Shown here: positions 1 through 8,409 of the stretch, in pieces
Layout of the letters: the number at the start of each line of letters is the position of its first letter
Position numbering within the stretch: the first letter of the stretch is position 1
DNA from: an archaeon
GTDB lineage: Archaea > Micrarchaeota > Micrarchaeia > CAILAH01
Assembly: GCA_024274875.1 (NCBI GenBank)
Contig: JAJSAH010000001.1
Span: forward strand, 1 to 48,015
DNA length: 48,015 bases
Direction of reading: 5' to 3'
The notes under the pieces: model-generated
Database searches by the model: none
Seen by the model: only the letters and a program-made list of their open reading frames with translations
Told to the model about the DNA's origin: nothing
Made by a program: the position numbers and the translations under genes

Positions 1-223
1 CAAAGCGAGAGTGGCAAATCGAAGATTTGCAAGGCAGACGCAAAAACATAATGAATGCGGCTGCCGGGATCGAGGTTTGCGAGGCAAAGCGAGAGTGGCA
101 AATCGAAGATTTGCAAGGCAGACGCAGAAACATAATGAATGCGGCTGCCGGGATCGAGGTTTGCAAGGCAAAGCGAGAGTGGCAAATCGAAGATTTGCAA
201 GGCAGACGCAGAAACATAATGAA

Positions 224-238
<15 letters not shown>
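1..238 (-). repeat. 84-bp tandem repeat carrying tRNA-Gly 3' ends
   Basis: The unit starts at 1, 85 and 169, a period of exactly 84 bp, and continues off the left edge. Units are nearly identical, with changes such as gcaaaaac/gcagaaac and tttgcgagg/tttgcaagg. Each unit contains the last 14 nt of the adjacent tRNA-Gly before its discriminator (plus-strand gcggctgccgggat at 57-70 and 141-154; the genuine copy is 225-238). The rest holds a GCAAATC-GAA-GATTTGC hairpin. The copies begin at the T-loop A59/T60 position of the tRNA. The period is divisible by 3, so long reading frames run through it, but they look like a by-product of the repeat. Confidence 0.93.
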
Positions 239-413
<175 letters not shown>

Positions 414-435
414 TTTCTCTGTTAGGAAAGCAACA

Positions 436-448
436 AATATATTTATAT
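436..448 (+). promoter_or_regulatory. TATA box for the endonuclease-like gene
   Basis: An A/T-only stretch, aatatatttatat, lies about 28 nt before the ATG at 465. This is the distance expected for a near-leaderless archaeal transcript. Confidence 0.6.
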
Positions 449-464
449 CTCAACATATTTTGTC

Positions 465-911
465 ATGGAAATCCTAACATTAATCATTGCTTTTTTGCTG
501 CTCGCATTCGTCGCAGTTGTTGCATATTTTATGGGGAGATACATCGCAACAAAAGGCATGGTTGTGCTAAGCGAATCTGAACTTAATGAATTGATAAAAA
601 ATGAACGGGAAGATGCAGTTAAACGCTCGCGATCGGTGCTTGGCGGTCAATTTTCAGAGCAACTTGCGCCGTATCTTCCGGATTTCAAATATAAGCCAAC
701 TGAGGTTAGGTTTATCGGCAAGCCGATTGATTTCATAGTTTTTAAGGGAATGGATGATAAGAATATTGAAGAGATTGTATTCGTTGAGGTTAAGAGCGGT
801 AAGGCGCAGCTAAGCGCAGTTGAACGCAAACTAAAAAGAACAATCGAAGACAGAAGAATTAAGTGGGAGGAATACAGAATTCCTAAGGGAATAACTAATT
901 CACCTGATTAA
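465..911 (+). CDS. Membrane-anchored endonuclease related to archaeal Holliday junction resolvase
   Basis: A 148-aa protein. Residues 3-22 form one hydrophobic transmembrane segment. A charged linker follows, then a small PD-(D/E)xK-like domain: strand-rich FIGKPIDFIVFKG followed by IVFVEVKSGKA, where the Asp of PIDF and the E-x-K of EVKSG look like the metal-binding and catalytic residues. The end (RRIKWEEYRIP) matches the family's usual C-terminus. The architecture fits COG4741/PF10107. Substrate is unknown; the membrane anchor argues against a simple resolvase role. It stands alone, with a TATA box just upstream, and about 130 bp of AT-rich non-coding DNA separates its end from the convergent ileS. 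Confidence 0.78.
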   Translation: MEILTLIIAFLLLAFVAVVAYFMGRYIATKGMVVLSESELNELIKNEREDAVKRSRSVLGGQFSEQLAPYLPDFKYKPTEVRFIGKPIDFIVFKGMDDKNIEEIVFVEVKSGKAQLSAVERKLKRTIEDRRIKWEEYRIPKGITNSPD

Positions 912-1039
912 TATCGGTAATATCGGTTCACAGGTATTTGTGAGGATTGGAAATGAATATGCACTGCACACTCTTAATAAAATCGAATTTATCAAATTAA
1001 AAATACTACTATTATCCAAAAGCAAACGAAAAAATAAAA

Positions 1040-3883
1040 CTAAACTAATTTTATAATAACATTGTTTTTGTCAATTCTCCACTGCTTTCCGTCGCTCAAG
1101 CTTTTTTCTTTTTTTATTGTGAGCGCGCGAACCTGTTTTGCAATATAAGGCAGATGTTTCTCGATAATTTTAGATATCTCATCATTTGCATCATACAACA
1201 CATCTATCTGATCGCTCTCAACAAGCCCTGCCTCCTTTCTCATTGCCTGAACTCTCCTAATGAACTCATTGCGGATTCCTTCCCCGTACAACTCCTCCGT
1301 AAGATGCGTATCAAGAATTACTGAAACATTTTCATCCAATTCGACTTTCTCAAACTTTCCAAAATCCACTTTCTCTTCAGAATCCACATACTTAACTGCC
1401 TTCACATTTGTCAACTGCTCAATAATGCGCGATAATTTGAGCACGGCCTTTTCGAGCACTGCATCTTTCCCAACAACTGCAACTGAACTCAAAGGCCATC
1501 TCATCTTTATTTTCGCATTGTTGCGCGCAGTGCCCACTGCACTCACTATCTTATCAATATACTCAAATTCCTTGGTTAGCGCAGGGTCAAACTCAAGCGT
1601 TCTTACTTCAGGCCAGTCAAGCATATGCACACTCTCAGAGTTTTCATGTTTCCTGAAGAACTCTTGATGCATAAATTCCGCTGTATGCGGCGCAAAAGGC
1701 GCTATAAGCTTGGATAGCGTAAACATCACATCATACAGAACATGATGAACTGATCCCGCATTATGATTTTCGGATATGCGTTTCTTTGCAATTTTCATAT
1801 AGAATCTACTGAAATCATACACAATAAACGATTTTATTGCCCTCGTTGCTCGATACATCTCAAGTTCATCCATCGCTTTCGTGCATTCATCAACAACCAT
1901 ATTCAGCTTCAATAACAGCCACTCATCTTCCTTCTCCAACTTTGATAAATCATACTCTGAAGCAGGCTTCTCATAAAATCTCTTCATATAATTGACTAAA
2001 TTTAGGACAATCATAAGGAACCTTTTCGTATCATTAAGCTCATCCCAATTAAACTTTATGTCATCCCACGGGACATTCTGCATGCTCCAGTATCTGAATG
2101 CATCAACGCTGGTGCGGTTAAGAATTTCTGCGAGCGGGACAAAATTTCCAACGCTCTTGCTCATTTTTTCTCCTTTTTCATCAGCAAAAAACCCATGCAT
2201 CATCACTGATTTGTAAGGGCATTTGCCTATATTAACCACTCCTGACCCTAATAACGAATAAAACCAACCTCGTATTTGATCCTTGCCCTCAAGTATCATA
2301 TCTGCCTGACCATACTTCTCTCCTTCGCGCAGAGATGCCCATACTACATTTCCAGAATCAAACCATACATCAAGTATGTCGCTCACCCGATGCATCTCAG
2401 ACCCGCAGCTATCGCATTTAAGGGTTATTTTATCTATTCCCGGCCTGTGCAAATCTTCCAACTGCACACTAAGCTCTCCGCGCGAGCCTACAACCTTAAT
2501 GCCTCCGCATTTGCATCTCCATATCGGCAGTGGAATGCCCCAATACCTCTGCCTTGATATGCACCAGTCCGGCGCATCGCTAACAAATGCTTTGAACTGG
2601 TTTTTTGCATACTCAGGTCTCCAATATGTTGCGTTTATCGCAGAAATCATCTCATCTTTAAGCATGCTAACCTTGATGAACCACTGTTTTGTAGCAAGAT
2701 ATATCAACGGAGTTTTGCACCTCCAACAATGCGCAGCCCTGTGAACAATTTCACTTTTATGCACAAGAAGATTCTTATCATCAAGATCACTCATTATCGC
2801 CTTATTTGCATCAAACACATAATATCCGTGGTACTTGCCAGCATCCTCTGTAAACCTGCCTCTCTGATCAACAGGACATATAACATCTAACCCCTTCTCT
2901 CTTCCAATAATGAAATCTTCCGGTCCATGCCCTGGCGCAGTGTGAACTAACCCAGTACCTTCTTCCATCGTCACGAATCTATCGCTTAAAACTACTTTAT
3001 GGTCAATGCTTTTCTGCATAGGCGCTTCGCTTGCAAGCGGATGCCCATATCTCATGCCCTCTAATTTTCTGCCTGAGAATTCTGACAGCACAGTCATATC
3101 ATGATCAACTAATTGCTGCACATGTTCCAACCTATCTTTTGCAAATATCCATATCTCATTTCCAACTTCAACCTCAACATAAGTTTCATCTGGATGCGCC
3201 ATAACTGCGACATTTGCGGGCAGCGTCCAGGGAGTGGTGGTCCATATCAAAAGATACTTGCGTTCTTCGCCTTCAATTCTAAATTTCACTAGTATGCTTG
3301 GATCAGTTTTATCCTTATACTCCAACTCATAATTGGCGGAAGTAGTTTCGCATCGCGGGCAGAATGGCACAACATATAACTGTTCTTCGAGCAGGCCCTT
3401 CTCATGCGCGCGCTTGATCGTGCTCCACGATTTCTCAATGAATGAATCCTTGTAGGTTAAATAAGGATCATCAAAATCCATCCATACTCCAACGCTTCTA
3501 AATTGGCCTGACATAACATCAATATATTTAGTCGCAAACTTTTTGCATTCATTGATGAAATTTTTAACGCCAATTTTTTCCTCGATTTCGTTCTTATTCT
3601 TGATTCCTAACTCTTTCTCTACTTTTACTTCGATTGGAAGACCATGCGTATCAAACCCTGCCTGATCCCTCACATTATATCCTTTCATCCTGTAATATCT
3701 GCAGTACGCATCTTTCATCACTTTATTCCATGCAGTTCCAGGGTGGATCTCGCCTGTTGCATATGGAGGCCCATCGCAGAAATAGAATGGCTTGCCATCC
3801 GCGCGAAGCGACTTCACTTTCGCATATATCTCATTCTCCTCCCAGAATTTATGAATTGCTTTTTCAACATCTTTCACATCCAA
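1040..3883 (-). CDS. ileS: Isoleucyl-tRNA synthetase
   Basis: A 947-aa class I synthetase that charges tRNA-Ile in the cytosol. The HIGH signature appears as IHPG within PPYATGEIHPGTAWNK (residues about 40-55), and KMSKS is intact in GEKMSKSVGN (about residue 572). Between them lies the CP1 editing domain with TTTPWTLPAN and the GTGLVHTAPGHG editing-pocket motif. CxxC pairs before the catalytic region end (CKCGG, CDSCGS) suggest zinc binding. The helical anticodon-binding domain and a C-terminal extension follow. HPGT in place of the usual HxGH is a small oddity. The start at 3883 is followed at once by a typical N-terminal sequence. Confidence 0.97.
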   Translation of the reverse strand: MDVKDVEKAIHKFWEENEIYAKVKSLRADGKPFYFCDGPPYATGEIHPGTAWNKVMKDAYCRYYRMKGYNVRDQAGFDTHGLPIEVKVEKELGIKNKNEIEEKIGVKNFINECKKFATKYIDVMSGQFRSVGVWMDFDDPYLTYKDSFIEKSWSTIKRAHEKGLLEEQLYVVPFCPRCETTSANYELEYKDKTDPSILVKFRIEGEERKYLLIWTTTPWTLPANVAVMAHPDETYVEVEVGNEIWIFAKDRLEHVQQLVDHDMTVLSEFSGRKLEGMRYGHPLASEAPMQKSIDHKVVLSDRFVTMEEGTGLVHTAPGHGPEDFIIGREKGLDVICPVDQRGRFTEDAGKYHGYYVFDANKAIMSDLDDKNLLVHKSEIVHRAAHCWRCKTPLIYLATKQWFIKVSMLKDEMISAINATYWRPEYAKNQFKAFVSDAPDWCISRQRYWGIPLPIWRCKCGGIKVVGSRGELSVQLEDLHRPGIDKITLKCDSCGSEMHRVSDILDVWFDSGNVVWASLREGEKYGQADMILEGKDQIRGWFYSLLGSGVVNIGKCPYKSVMMHGFFADEKGEKMSKSVGNFVPLAEILNRTSVDAFRYWSMQNVPWDDIKFNWDELNDTKRFLMIVLNLVNYMKRFYEKPASEYDLSKLEKEDEWLLLKLNMVVDECTKAMDELEMYRATRAIKSFIVYDFSRFYMKIAKKRISENHNAGSVHHVLYDVMFTLSKLIAPFAPHTAEFMHQEFFRKHENSESVHMLDWPEVRTLEFDPALTKEFEYIDKIVSAVGTARNNAKIKMRWPLSSVAVVGKDAVLEKAVLKLSRIIEQLTNVKAVKYVDSEEKVDFGKFEKVELDENVSVILDTHLTEELYGEGIRNEFIRRVQAMRKEAGLVESDQIDVLYDANDEISKIIEKHLPYIAKQVRALTIKKEKSLSDGKQWRIDKNNVIIKLV

Positions 3884-3927
3884 CTAAACCACCTGTGCTC
3901 TGACGAGGAATTTAAGCAACTAAACAT

Positions 3928-3936
3928 TTATATATA
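3928..3936 (+). promoter_or_regulatory. TATA box for the 3965-6041 gene group
   Basis: ttatatata lies 37 nt before the ATG at 3965 and is followed by a purine-rich stretch (aggagatag). It is divergent from ileS and probably drives the five genes that run to 6041. Confidence 0.5.
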
Positions 3937-3964
3937 TCGCAGGAGATAGTATTATGGTGTTCTA

Positions 3965-4186
3965 ATGGTTCGCGCAACTGCTATCAAAATGAATATTTCT
4001 GCAAGGAAGCAGGCTGAAGATCTCATAAAAGAAAGCAAAATGTTGTTATCTGCTGAAAAATTAGTCAATAAGATTGCTGTATCGGAAGTGAAGCAGAATA
4101 TAGAAGAATCTCGCAAATTGTTCCGCCTGGCAAAGATTGCGGGTAAGATTGATAAGGGAATGAAAAGTATTCCAAAGAGGGTGTAA
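3965..4186 (+). CDS. Small basic helical protein, unknown
   Basis: A 73-aa protein rich in Lys, Glu, Ala and Ile with heptad-like spacing. It is probably all-helical, with no membrane segment and no cysteine. I do not recognise a family. Coding is supported by the promoter upstream and the 2-nt gap to the next gene. It leads a same-strand run of five genes whose last three are pilin-like, so a role beside that system is possible but not shown. Confidence 0.65.
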   Translation: MVRATAIKMNISARKQAEDLIKESKMLLSAEKLVNKIAVSEVKQNIEESRKLFRLAKIAGKIDKGMKSIPKRV

Positions 4187-4188
4187 AA

Positions 4189-4542
4189 ATGATGAAGATG
4201 ATTATACTAAAACGGCTTATGGAGATTAGAGAAAACCTTGAAGAATTGCTGCCTCAGTTAGACCCAAACAGCAAAGTGTACAAAGATGCGAAGGACTCGC
4301 TTAGGAGAATAAACAGGTCATTGAGCAGCATAGATATTTCAGAATTGCCAAGGAACATAAAAATCGACACATCAAAGCTCAAATTCAAAGGTGATAAGTT
4401 GTTTGGAAAAGTTCTCATGACGGATAATCATAATGTGTATTTCATAACAGTGAACAACAACGAAATTAAAGACATGAAAGTGTTCAAAGGCGGCATAAAA
4501 AAGATGGAATATCTTGAAGCCACAGCTTTTAAAAATAACTGA
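4189..4542 (+). CDS. Unknown protein, helical N-terminus and beta-rich C-terminus
   Basis: A 117-aa protein. Residues 1-50 form a likely helical hairpin with many Leu, Glu and Arg. Residues 60-115 alternate hydrophobic and polar positions (LFGKVLMTDNHNVYFITV), suggesting a small beta domain. There is no signal peptide and no recognisable motif. It starts 2 nt after the previous gene's stop and ends 11 nt before the pilin-like trio, so it probably belongs to the same transcript. Family unknown. Confidence 0.65.
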   Translation: MMKMIILKRLMEIRENLEELLPQLDPNSKVYKDAKDSLRRINRSLSSIDISELPRNIKIDTSKLKFKGDKLFGKVLMTDNHNVYFITVNNNEIKDMKVFKGGIKKMEYLEATAFKNN

Positions 4543-4553
4543 AAAAGATATAT

Positions 4554-5027
4554 ATGATGCAAATGCTTATTGATGCACGCCGCGGCCAGATATTTGTGCA
4601 GGATATTGGCGCGTCGCTTGCCATAGCCATCATAACGCTTCTGTCGCTCATTGCGTTTATGAATGCGCATTTTGACGCGTTCAAGGAGAGGGTAAGCAGC
4701 GAACACATGCAGGTTGTCTCTGAGAGGATCGCTTCTAAATTGTTTGTTGAGCGCGCATATTCATTCAATACTGGCAAATATGAAGTTAACAGCGGATTCA
4801 TCGGATTTTTGAGCAAGCTTAATGATGAAGAGTTATATGAGATGTTCAGAAGCGATGCAGCCCTTAACAGAGAGGGCATTTCATACGATGTGCACATTAT
4901 AACCGAATGCGCAAACGGCATCTCCGCAGAAGGCGGCACACGGAAAAATGATATGGTGCGCACCACCGTGCTGGTCAGCATGCAAGATTCAATATGCACT
5001 GTTATAATAGGAGTCGGAAAAAGATGA
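4554..5027 (+). CDS. Pilin-like protein with RGQ-type signal
   Basis: A 157-aa protein. The N-terminus is short and basic (DARRGQIFVQDIGAS), then hydrophobic (LAIAIITLLSLIAFMN). This layout fits a class III or type IV pilin leader, with RGQ as the probable prepilin-peptidase region as in other genes of this window. The remainder is soluble and likely extracytoplasmic, with Cys in EC and SIC. Its stop overlaps the next start (ATGA at 5024-5027), showing translational coupling. It lacks the classical SxEYL, so it may be a minor pseudopilin. ATG at 4563 is an alternative start. Confidence 0.7.
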   Translation: MMQMLIDARRGQIFVQDIGASLAIAIITLLSLIAFMNAHFDAFKERVSSEHMQVVSERIASKLFVERAYSFNTGKYEVNSGFIGFLSKLNDEELYEMFRSDAALNREGISYDVHIITECANGISAEGGTRKNDMVRTTVLVSMQDSICTVIIGVGKR

Positions 5028-5353
5028 GAGGATTTGTGTTCAGCATAGATGCAATGATGGCGCTGTTGTTTGCGTTCTACATTATATCAATTCCTGTGAA
5101 TGCTAACGAAGGATATAAAAACACTATTGCACTTGACAGCATAGCAGCTGTTTACGGAAATGCTGATGTTCAAGTTTCGCTGCTTAAACTGATGGAGATG
5201 GCATCAAAATGCGGCGAATATTCAATATATGATGAGAACATGAATCTGATTGAAGAAGGAAAAGATTGCGAATGCAACGCTGCGCCATACAGATACATTA
5301 TATTGAGAGATAATATTCCATACATAGTATCTATGAAAGTTTGCAGTAGGTGA
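5024..5353 (+). CDS. Pilin-like membrane-anchored protein
   Basis: A 109-aa protein from the ATG at 5024, which overlaps the upstream stop by 4 nt. The longer frame from 4994 would read through the end of the previous gene and is unlikely. The N-terminus MRGFVFSIDAMMALLFAFYI is a basic residue, a short linker and a hydrophobic helix, reminiscent of pseudopilins. Four Cys follow (KCGEY, KDCEC, KVCSR), which could form disulfides outside the cell. It is the middle gene of the pilin-like trio, with 1 nt to the next ORF. Confidence 0.68.
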   Translation: MRGFVFSIDAMMALLFAFYIISIPVNANEGYKNTIALDSIAAVYGNADVQVSLLKLMEMASKCGEYSIYDENMNLIEEGKDCECNAAPYRYIILRDNIPYIVSMKVCSR

Positions 5354-5354
5354 T

Positions 5355-6041
5355 ATGTTGAAGGGGTTTATGTACACTCTCATCGTGCTTATGCTTGCGT
5401 TATCATACATGTATATTGTTATGGCAGAGAATGATTTGCCATTCATTCCTAACAATTATGATATTCTTAATGAGGTGAAGGTAAGCTCTAGGAAATTGTA
5501 CGGGTTGAATGTGATAGATGGTAAAAATCTGCTGGTGCAGGGCAGAGTCGGAAAAAAAATACATATTGAGGAATACAAAAATGTTGTTCGAAATTATGGA
5601 ATTATGAAAAATTCAAATATATCCATCAATCTCGAGCCGGGATTTGCATGCGGAGATATTTCATACGGATATGATAATTTTAATGGAGATGGATTGAAAT
5701 TTGGCATTGAGAAGAATACTGAAATAAATATTACGCTAGTGAGCGGATATTCGCACATAGATAAAAATATAAGTTGGAGCAAAGATGGAGACCAGGTTAT
5801 ATTGCGAGTGCGCAGCAATGGGGGGTTATCAGTTATAGAAGAGAATGGATTAATCGATGATAGTGCAGAAGGCAGCATAATTGTTTATTATGATGATGGA
5901 AGCGCGCTCAAAATAACAATAAAAAACTCAATGATACATATTGAGGGAAATGCGCTTTTCTCCATTATGGCGCGCGATGCGAATTGCATATCAAAGAACA
6001 ATGGTTATGTGATCATTGATGGCAAAAAGAGAAAGATATAG
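5355..6041 (+). CDS. Secreted or membrane-anchored beta-rich protein
   Basis: A 228-aa protein with one N-terminal hydrophobic segment (residues 4-22). A beta-rich, Asn/Gly-rich ectodomain follows, containing repeated strand-like segments and two well-separated Cys. I do not recognise a named domain. It is the last gene of the trio, next to the two pilin-like genes and convergent with a true class III pilin gene 6 nt downstream. That context suggests a minor pilin or assembly or adhesion component. Confidence 0.65.
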   Translation: MLKGFMYTLIVLMLALSYMYIVMAENDLPFIPNNYDILNEVKVSSRKLYGLNVIDGKNLLVQGRVGKKIHIEEYKNVVRNYGIMKNSNISINLEPGFACGDISYGYDNFNGDGLKFGIEKNTEINITLVSGYSHIDKNISWSKDGDQVILRVRSNGGLSVIEENGLIDDSAEGSIIVYYDDGSALKITIKNSMIHIEGNALFSIMARDANCISKNNGYVIIDGKKRKI

Positions 6042-6047
6042 CTTAAT

Positions 6048-6509
6048 CTATTGGCATTTGCCTATAAGCGGAGTTTCCCCTGTGAATGTGAATATTCTTC
6101 CTGAGGAAGGTTCAGAATACTTAATCTGCACGGTGTATGAATAATCAGAACCTTGTATGCATGAAACCCCTCCTACAGCTATGTCAACAGATGCGCCGGG
6201 AGATAATGTAAACGATGAAGGTATTGTTCCTTTGCTCCCCGTGTCATCGATGAATTTTATGTCAGTAATCCTCACTCTGAACGGCCTATTGTTCTTTATG
6301 GTTATGTACGCGCCGCTTGAATTGACTAAGTGGTTTGGAAGTATGCCTATATCAGCGCCTGCCCAATAAGTATCGCTTTGCTGTTTAGAAACAGAGGTAA
6401 CGCTACTTTGGAACCCTACGATTACCCCTATTATTATGAGCACGAGGACAATCACTACACCCAGTATAAGAAGGTATTCTATGGATCCCTGGCCTCTACC
6501 CAATGACAT
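6048..6509 (-). CDS. Class III signal peptide pilin
   Basis: A 153-aa protein from the ATG at 6509, which has a GGTG ribosome site 8-9 nt upstream; an ATG at 6536 lies further up. The leader GRGQGSIEYLLILG is a textbook archaeal class III signal (Q-x-S-x-E-Y-L), cut by an EppA-like prepilin peptidase. The hydrophobic helix continues for about 20 residues. The mature part is a beta-rich pilin head with two Cys (SCIQG, GKCQ) that could form a disulfide. It probably forms a surface filament. It is convergent with the pilin-like trio and should depend on F-type platform proteins such as those at 22836-24742. Confidence 0.85.
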   Translation of the reverse strand: MSLGRGQGSIEYLLILGVVIVLVLIIIGVIVGFQSSVTSVSKQQSDTYWAGADIGILPNHLVNSSGAYITIKNNRPFRVRITDIKFIDDTGSKGTIPSSFTLSPGASVDIAVGGVSCIQGSDYSYTVQIKYSEPSSGRIFTFTGETPLIGKCQ

Positions 6510-6571
6510 CAGTTTGCACCTGCATAAAGATTGCATATAATCTTTATATATTTAATATCCCAAACGGCTTT

Positions 6572-7552
6572 TTAAGCTTGCAAAACCTTCAGGTAAAAAC
6601 CTTTTGCCATTCGTTCGTTATGCTCTTTAAGCCTATCCTCGAAGTCTGGAAACATTTCTCCAACTCTTCTTGCAACGCCATCCGAATTGATATATTTTGG
6701 GTTCACATATCTTACCTTGCTCCGTGAATAAAAATCGTAATCATTTTCATCCTCAACAACCTTAAATTTCATACTGAGAAGTGATAATTTTTCGTTAATT
6801 AATTTGTTTTCACTGCTCGCTAATTTATCATAAATATAGTCATCAGTCGCAAAAAAATCATTCTCTGTAATTATGCCTTCATCAAGAGCAATCTCAAGCG
6901 CTTCAGCCATGATGTAATACGCAGCAACCTCAACCGGATTAGACCATAACTTATAATCAGCTTCTAGATAAAGCTCGCCGAACTTTTTTGCTGATTCAGC
7001 ATCATCAAACACGATTTCATCGTTATGCACAACTAAGCGGTCTGGAATTTCCCTAACATAATCAAGCTTTCCTAAACTAACCCCTGCATCACGCAAAGTA
7101 TAATCTATCCTATCAGCGCATAAATCAGGTATGCTGCGCTCTAACAGCGGAAAATTGGATTCATCAAGTAATCTGTTAATATCATACCCATGCTTTTCAA
7201 TTATTTCAGGTATTTCAGAATTAAGGATTATCTTTTCATGAAACTGCTCATGGAAATCTTGATGCTCAGAGCGTTTAAACAGAAAATCAACTACGTGCGA
7301 AAATGCGGTATGCGGTATATCATGCATTAATCCTGCCAATTGCTCCTCAATGCATGCACCCAACTTACGCAATAAGAGCATAACGCCCACTGAGTGTTCA
7401 TACCTCGTCCCATTCCTGTTGGGCAGGACATATTTAGATGCGCCCGCCTGAGATATGCGTTTTAATCTCTGGACGGGCTTGCTATTCATAACCTCAATCA
7501 AAACGCGATCATCAACATCAAAACTTCCGTATATTATATCTTCAATATGCAT
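6572..7552 (-). CDS. HD superfamily phosphohydrolase
   Basis: A 326-aa protein of the COG1078 type, related to SAMHD1 and dGTPase. The metal-binding series is visible: H53 (RYEHSVGV), H77-D78 (GLMHDIPHTAFSH) with H81 and H86, and the late Asp in ADRIDY. Relatives hydrolyse (d)NTPs or other nucleotides; the substrate here cannot be read from sequence. It is a stand-alone gene, with the divergent lipoprotein-like gene starting 50 bp away, so the two promoters share that gap. Confidence 0.85.
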   Translation of the reverse strand: MHIEDIIYGSFDVDDRVLIEVMNSKPVQRLKRISQAGASKYVLPNRNGTRYEHSVGVMLLLRKLGACIEEQLAGLMHDIPHTAFSHVVDFLFKRSEHQDFHEQFHEKIILNSEIPEIIEKHGYDINRLLDESNFPLLERSIPDLCADRIDYTLRDAGVSLGKLDYVREIPDRLVVHNDEIVFDDAESAKKFGELYLEADYKLWSNPVEVAAYYIMAEALEIALDEGIITENDFFATDDYIYDKLASSENKLINEKLSLLSMKFKVVEDENDYDFYSRSKVRYVNPKYINSDGVARRVGEMFPDFEDRLKEHNERMAKGFYLKVLQA

Positions 7553-7602
7553 AGCAGTTTAAGAAGGAAAAGTTTATTAACCATTATAACTCGTATTAAA
7601 TC

Positions 7603-8079
7603 ATGATTTCTAAAACTAAAAAAAACAAAAAAGCAGGAAAAAAGGCATTAGCCTGGATTGGCGCTTCAATCATGGTGGCTGGATTGATGGTTCCAGGATG
7701 CAATGACAGGGCCTCGATAAATAAAACCACTGCAAAAGTTGCTGTGCACTTGTGCGAGAATGAGAAATCAAAATGCACAAAATTATCCCCTGAATCGAGC
7801 ATTGCGCTAGTTTACCACTGCAAAAATAGCACAAGCTCATGCACTCTAATTGGTGAGAAACGCATTAACACCAAATTGAGTACTATGGGAGCGCGCATAG
7901 AGTTAACCAAAGATTTGGATAAGTTTATAAGAGAGGCATGCAAAAAGCGAACGAACAGGACGCAGGTAATTAGGAAGGAAATTTCCACACTTGAGATAAT
8001 AAACCCTGTCTCAGAGGTTAGGTCGGACCAATCCGTGTGGTACGAAAAGGCAAAAGAGGTTTGCGACAGAATTAAATGA
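7603..8079 (+). CDS. Putative lipoprotein with Cx6CT repeats
   Basis: A 158-aa protein. A lysine-rich start is followed by a hydrophobic stretch (WIGASIMVAGLMVPGC) ending in a Cys that could be a lipid-modified lipobox residue. Two short repeats follow, CENEKSKCTK and CKNSTSSCTL, each C-x6-C-T, which look like small disulfide loops. The rest is charged and helical. Family unknown. The signal supports export; the lipobox is not ideal (Pro at -2), so a plain signal anchor is possible. Confidence 0.6.
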   Translation: MISKTKKNKKAGKKALAWIGASIMVAGLMVPGCNDRASINKTTAKVAVHLCENEKSKCTKLSPESSIALVYHCKNSTSSCTLIGEKRINTKLSTMGARIELTKDLDKFIREACKKRTNRTQVIRKEISTLEIINPVSEVRSDQSVWYEKAKEVCDRIK

Positions 8080-8109
8080 ACTTTTATCACAAGAAACTAA
8101 AAATCGGCA

Positions 8110-8371
8110 CGCCCGGGGCAGGGTTTTCGATTGGGGGCAAAGTCCCCCGCCCCAATGCAGACACCCAACACATGTTTGGGGGGTTGGGTTGAGAAGGGAG
8201 GGGGGCAAAGCCCCCCGCCCTTCTATCGAACCTGCGACCTTCCGGTATAAGGGCGCCTTCCCCGCCATTATCAACCCTTCCGAGCCGAAAAAGGCTGGGC
8301 GCATTCCTCGTCTTATGCAAACATTGCATAAAACATAACAGCCGGACGCTCTACCGCTAAGCTACCCGGGC
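8110..8371 (-). tRNA. tRNA-Asn(GTT) with two introns, one in the T-loop
   Basis: Acceptor GCCCGGG (8371-8365) pairs with CCCGGGC (8117-8111), with discriminator G at 8110. The D arm is GCTT/GAGC. The anticodon stem TCCGG/CCGGA carries anticodon GTT at 8339-8337. Intron 1 is about 89 nt (8335-8247) at position 37/38. The T stem GCAGG (8235-8231) pairs with CCTGC (8122-8118), but the loop is broken after TTCGA by about 101 nt (8225-8125). Removing both gives a regular 72-nt tRNA with T-loop TTCGAAC. The exact T-loop cut may shift by a base or two. Confidence 0.9.
8125..8225 (-). repeat. GC-rich stem-loop element forming the T-loop intron of tRNA-Asn
   Basis: About 101 nt between the two halves of the tRNA-Asn T-loop. 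On the minus strand it begins with an AGAAGGG-C-GGGGGGC / TTT / GCCCCCC-T-CCCTTCT hairpin and ends with a second TTGGGG...CCCCAA hairpin; a CCCAAC/GTTGGG pair lies between. The two hairpins share a core (plus strand gggggcaaag), so the insert looks like two copies of a small palindromic unit. TTCGAT at the 5' junction is complementary to ATCGAA at the 3' junction, which could form the central helix of a bulge-helix-bulge. Its G+C content is far above the surrounding AT-rich genes. Confidence 0.75.
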
Positions 8372-8409
8372 GTGTTATGTATTAAACGCAGTAATATTTT
8401 TAAAAAACA

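Noticed and set aside
8011-8329. Two Pro/Gly-rich minus-strand frames
   Set aside because: They lie within the tRNA-Asn precursor and its GC-rich intron, so the composition comes from the hairpins.
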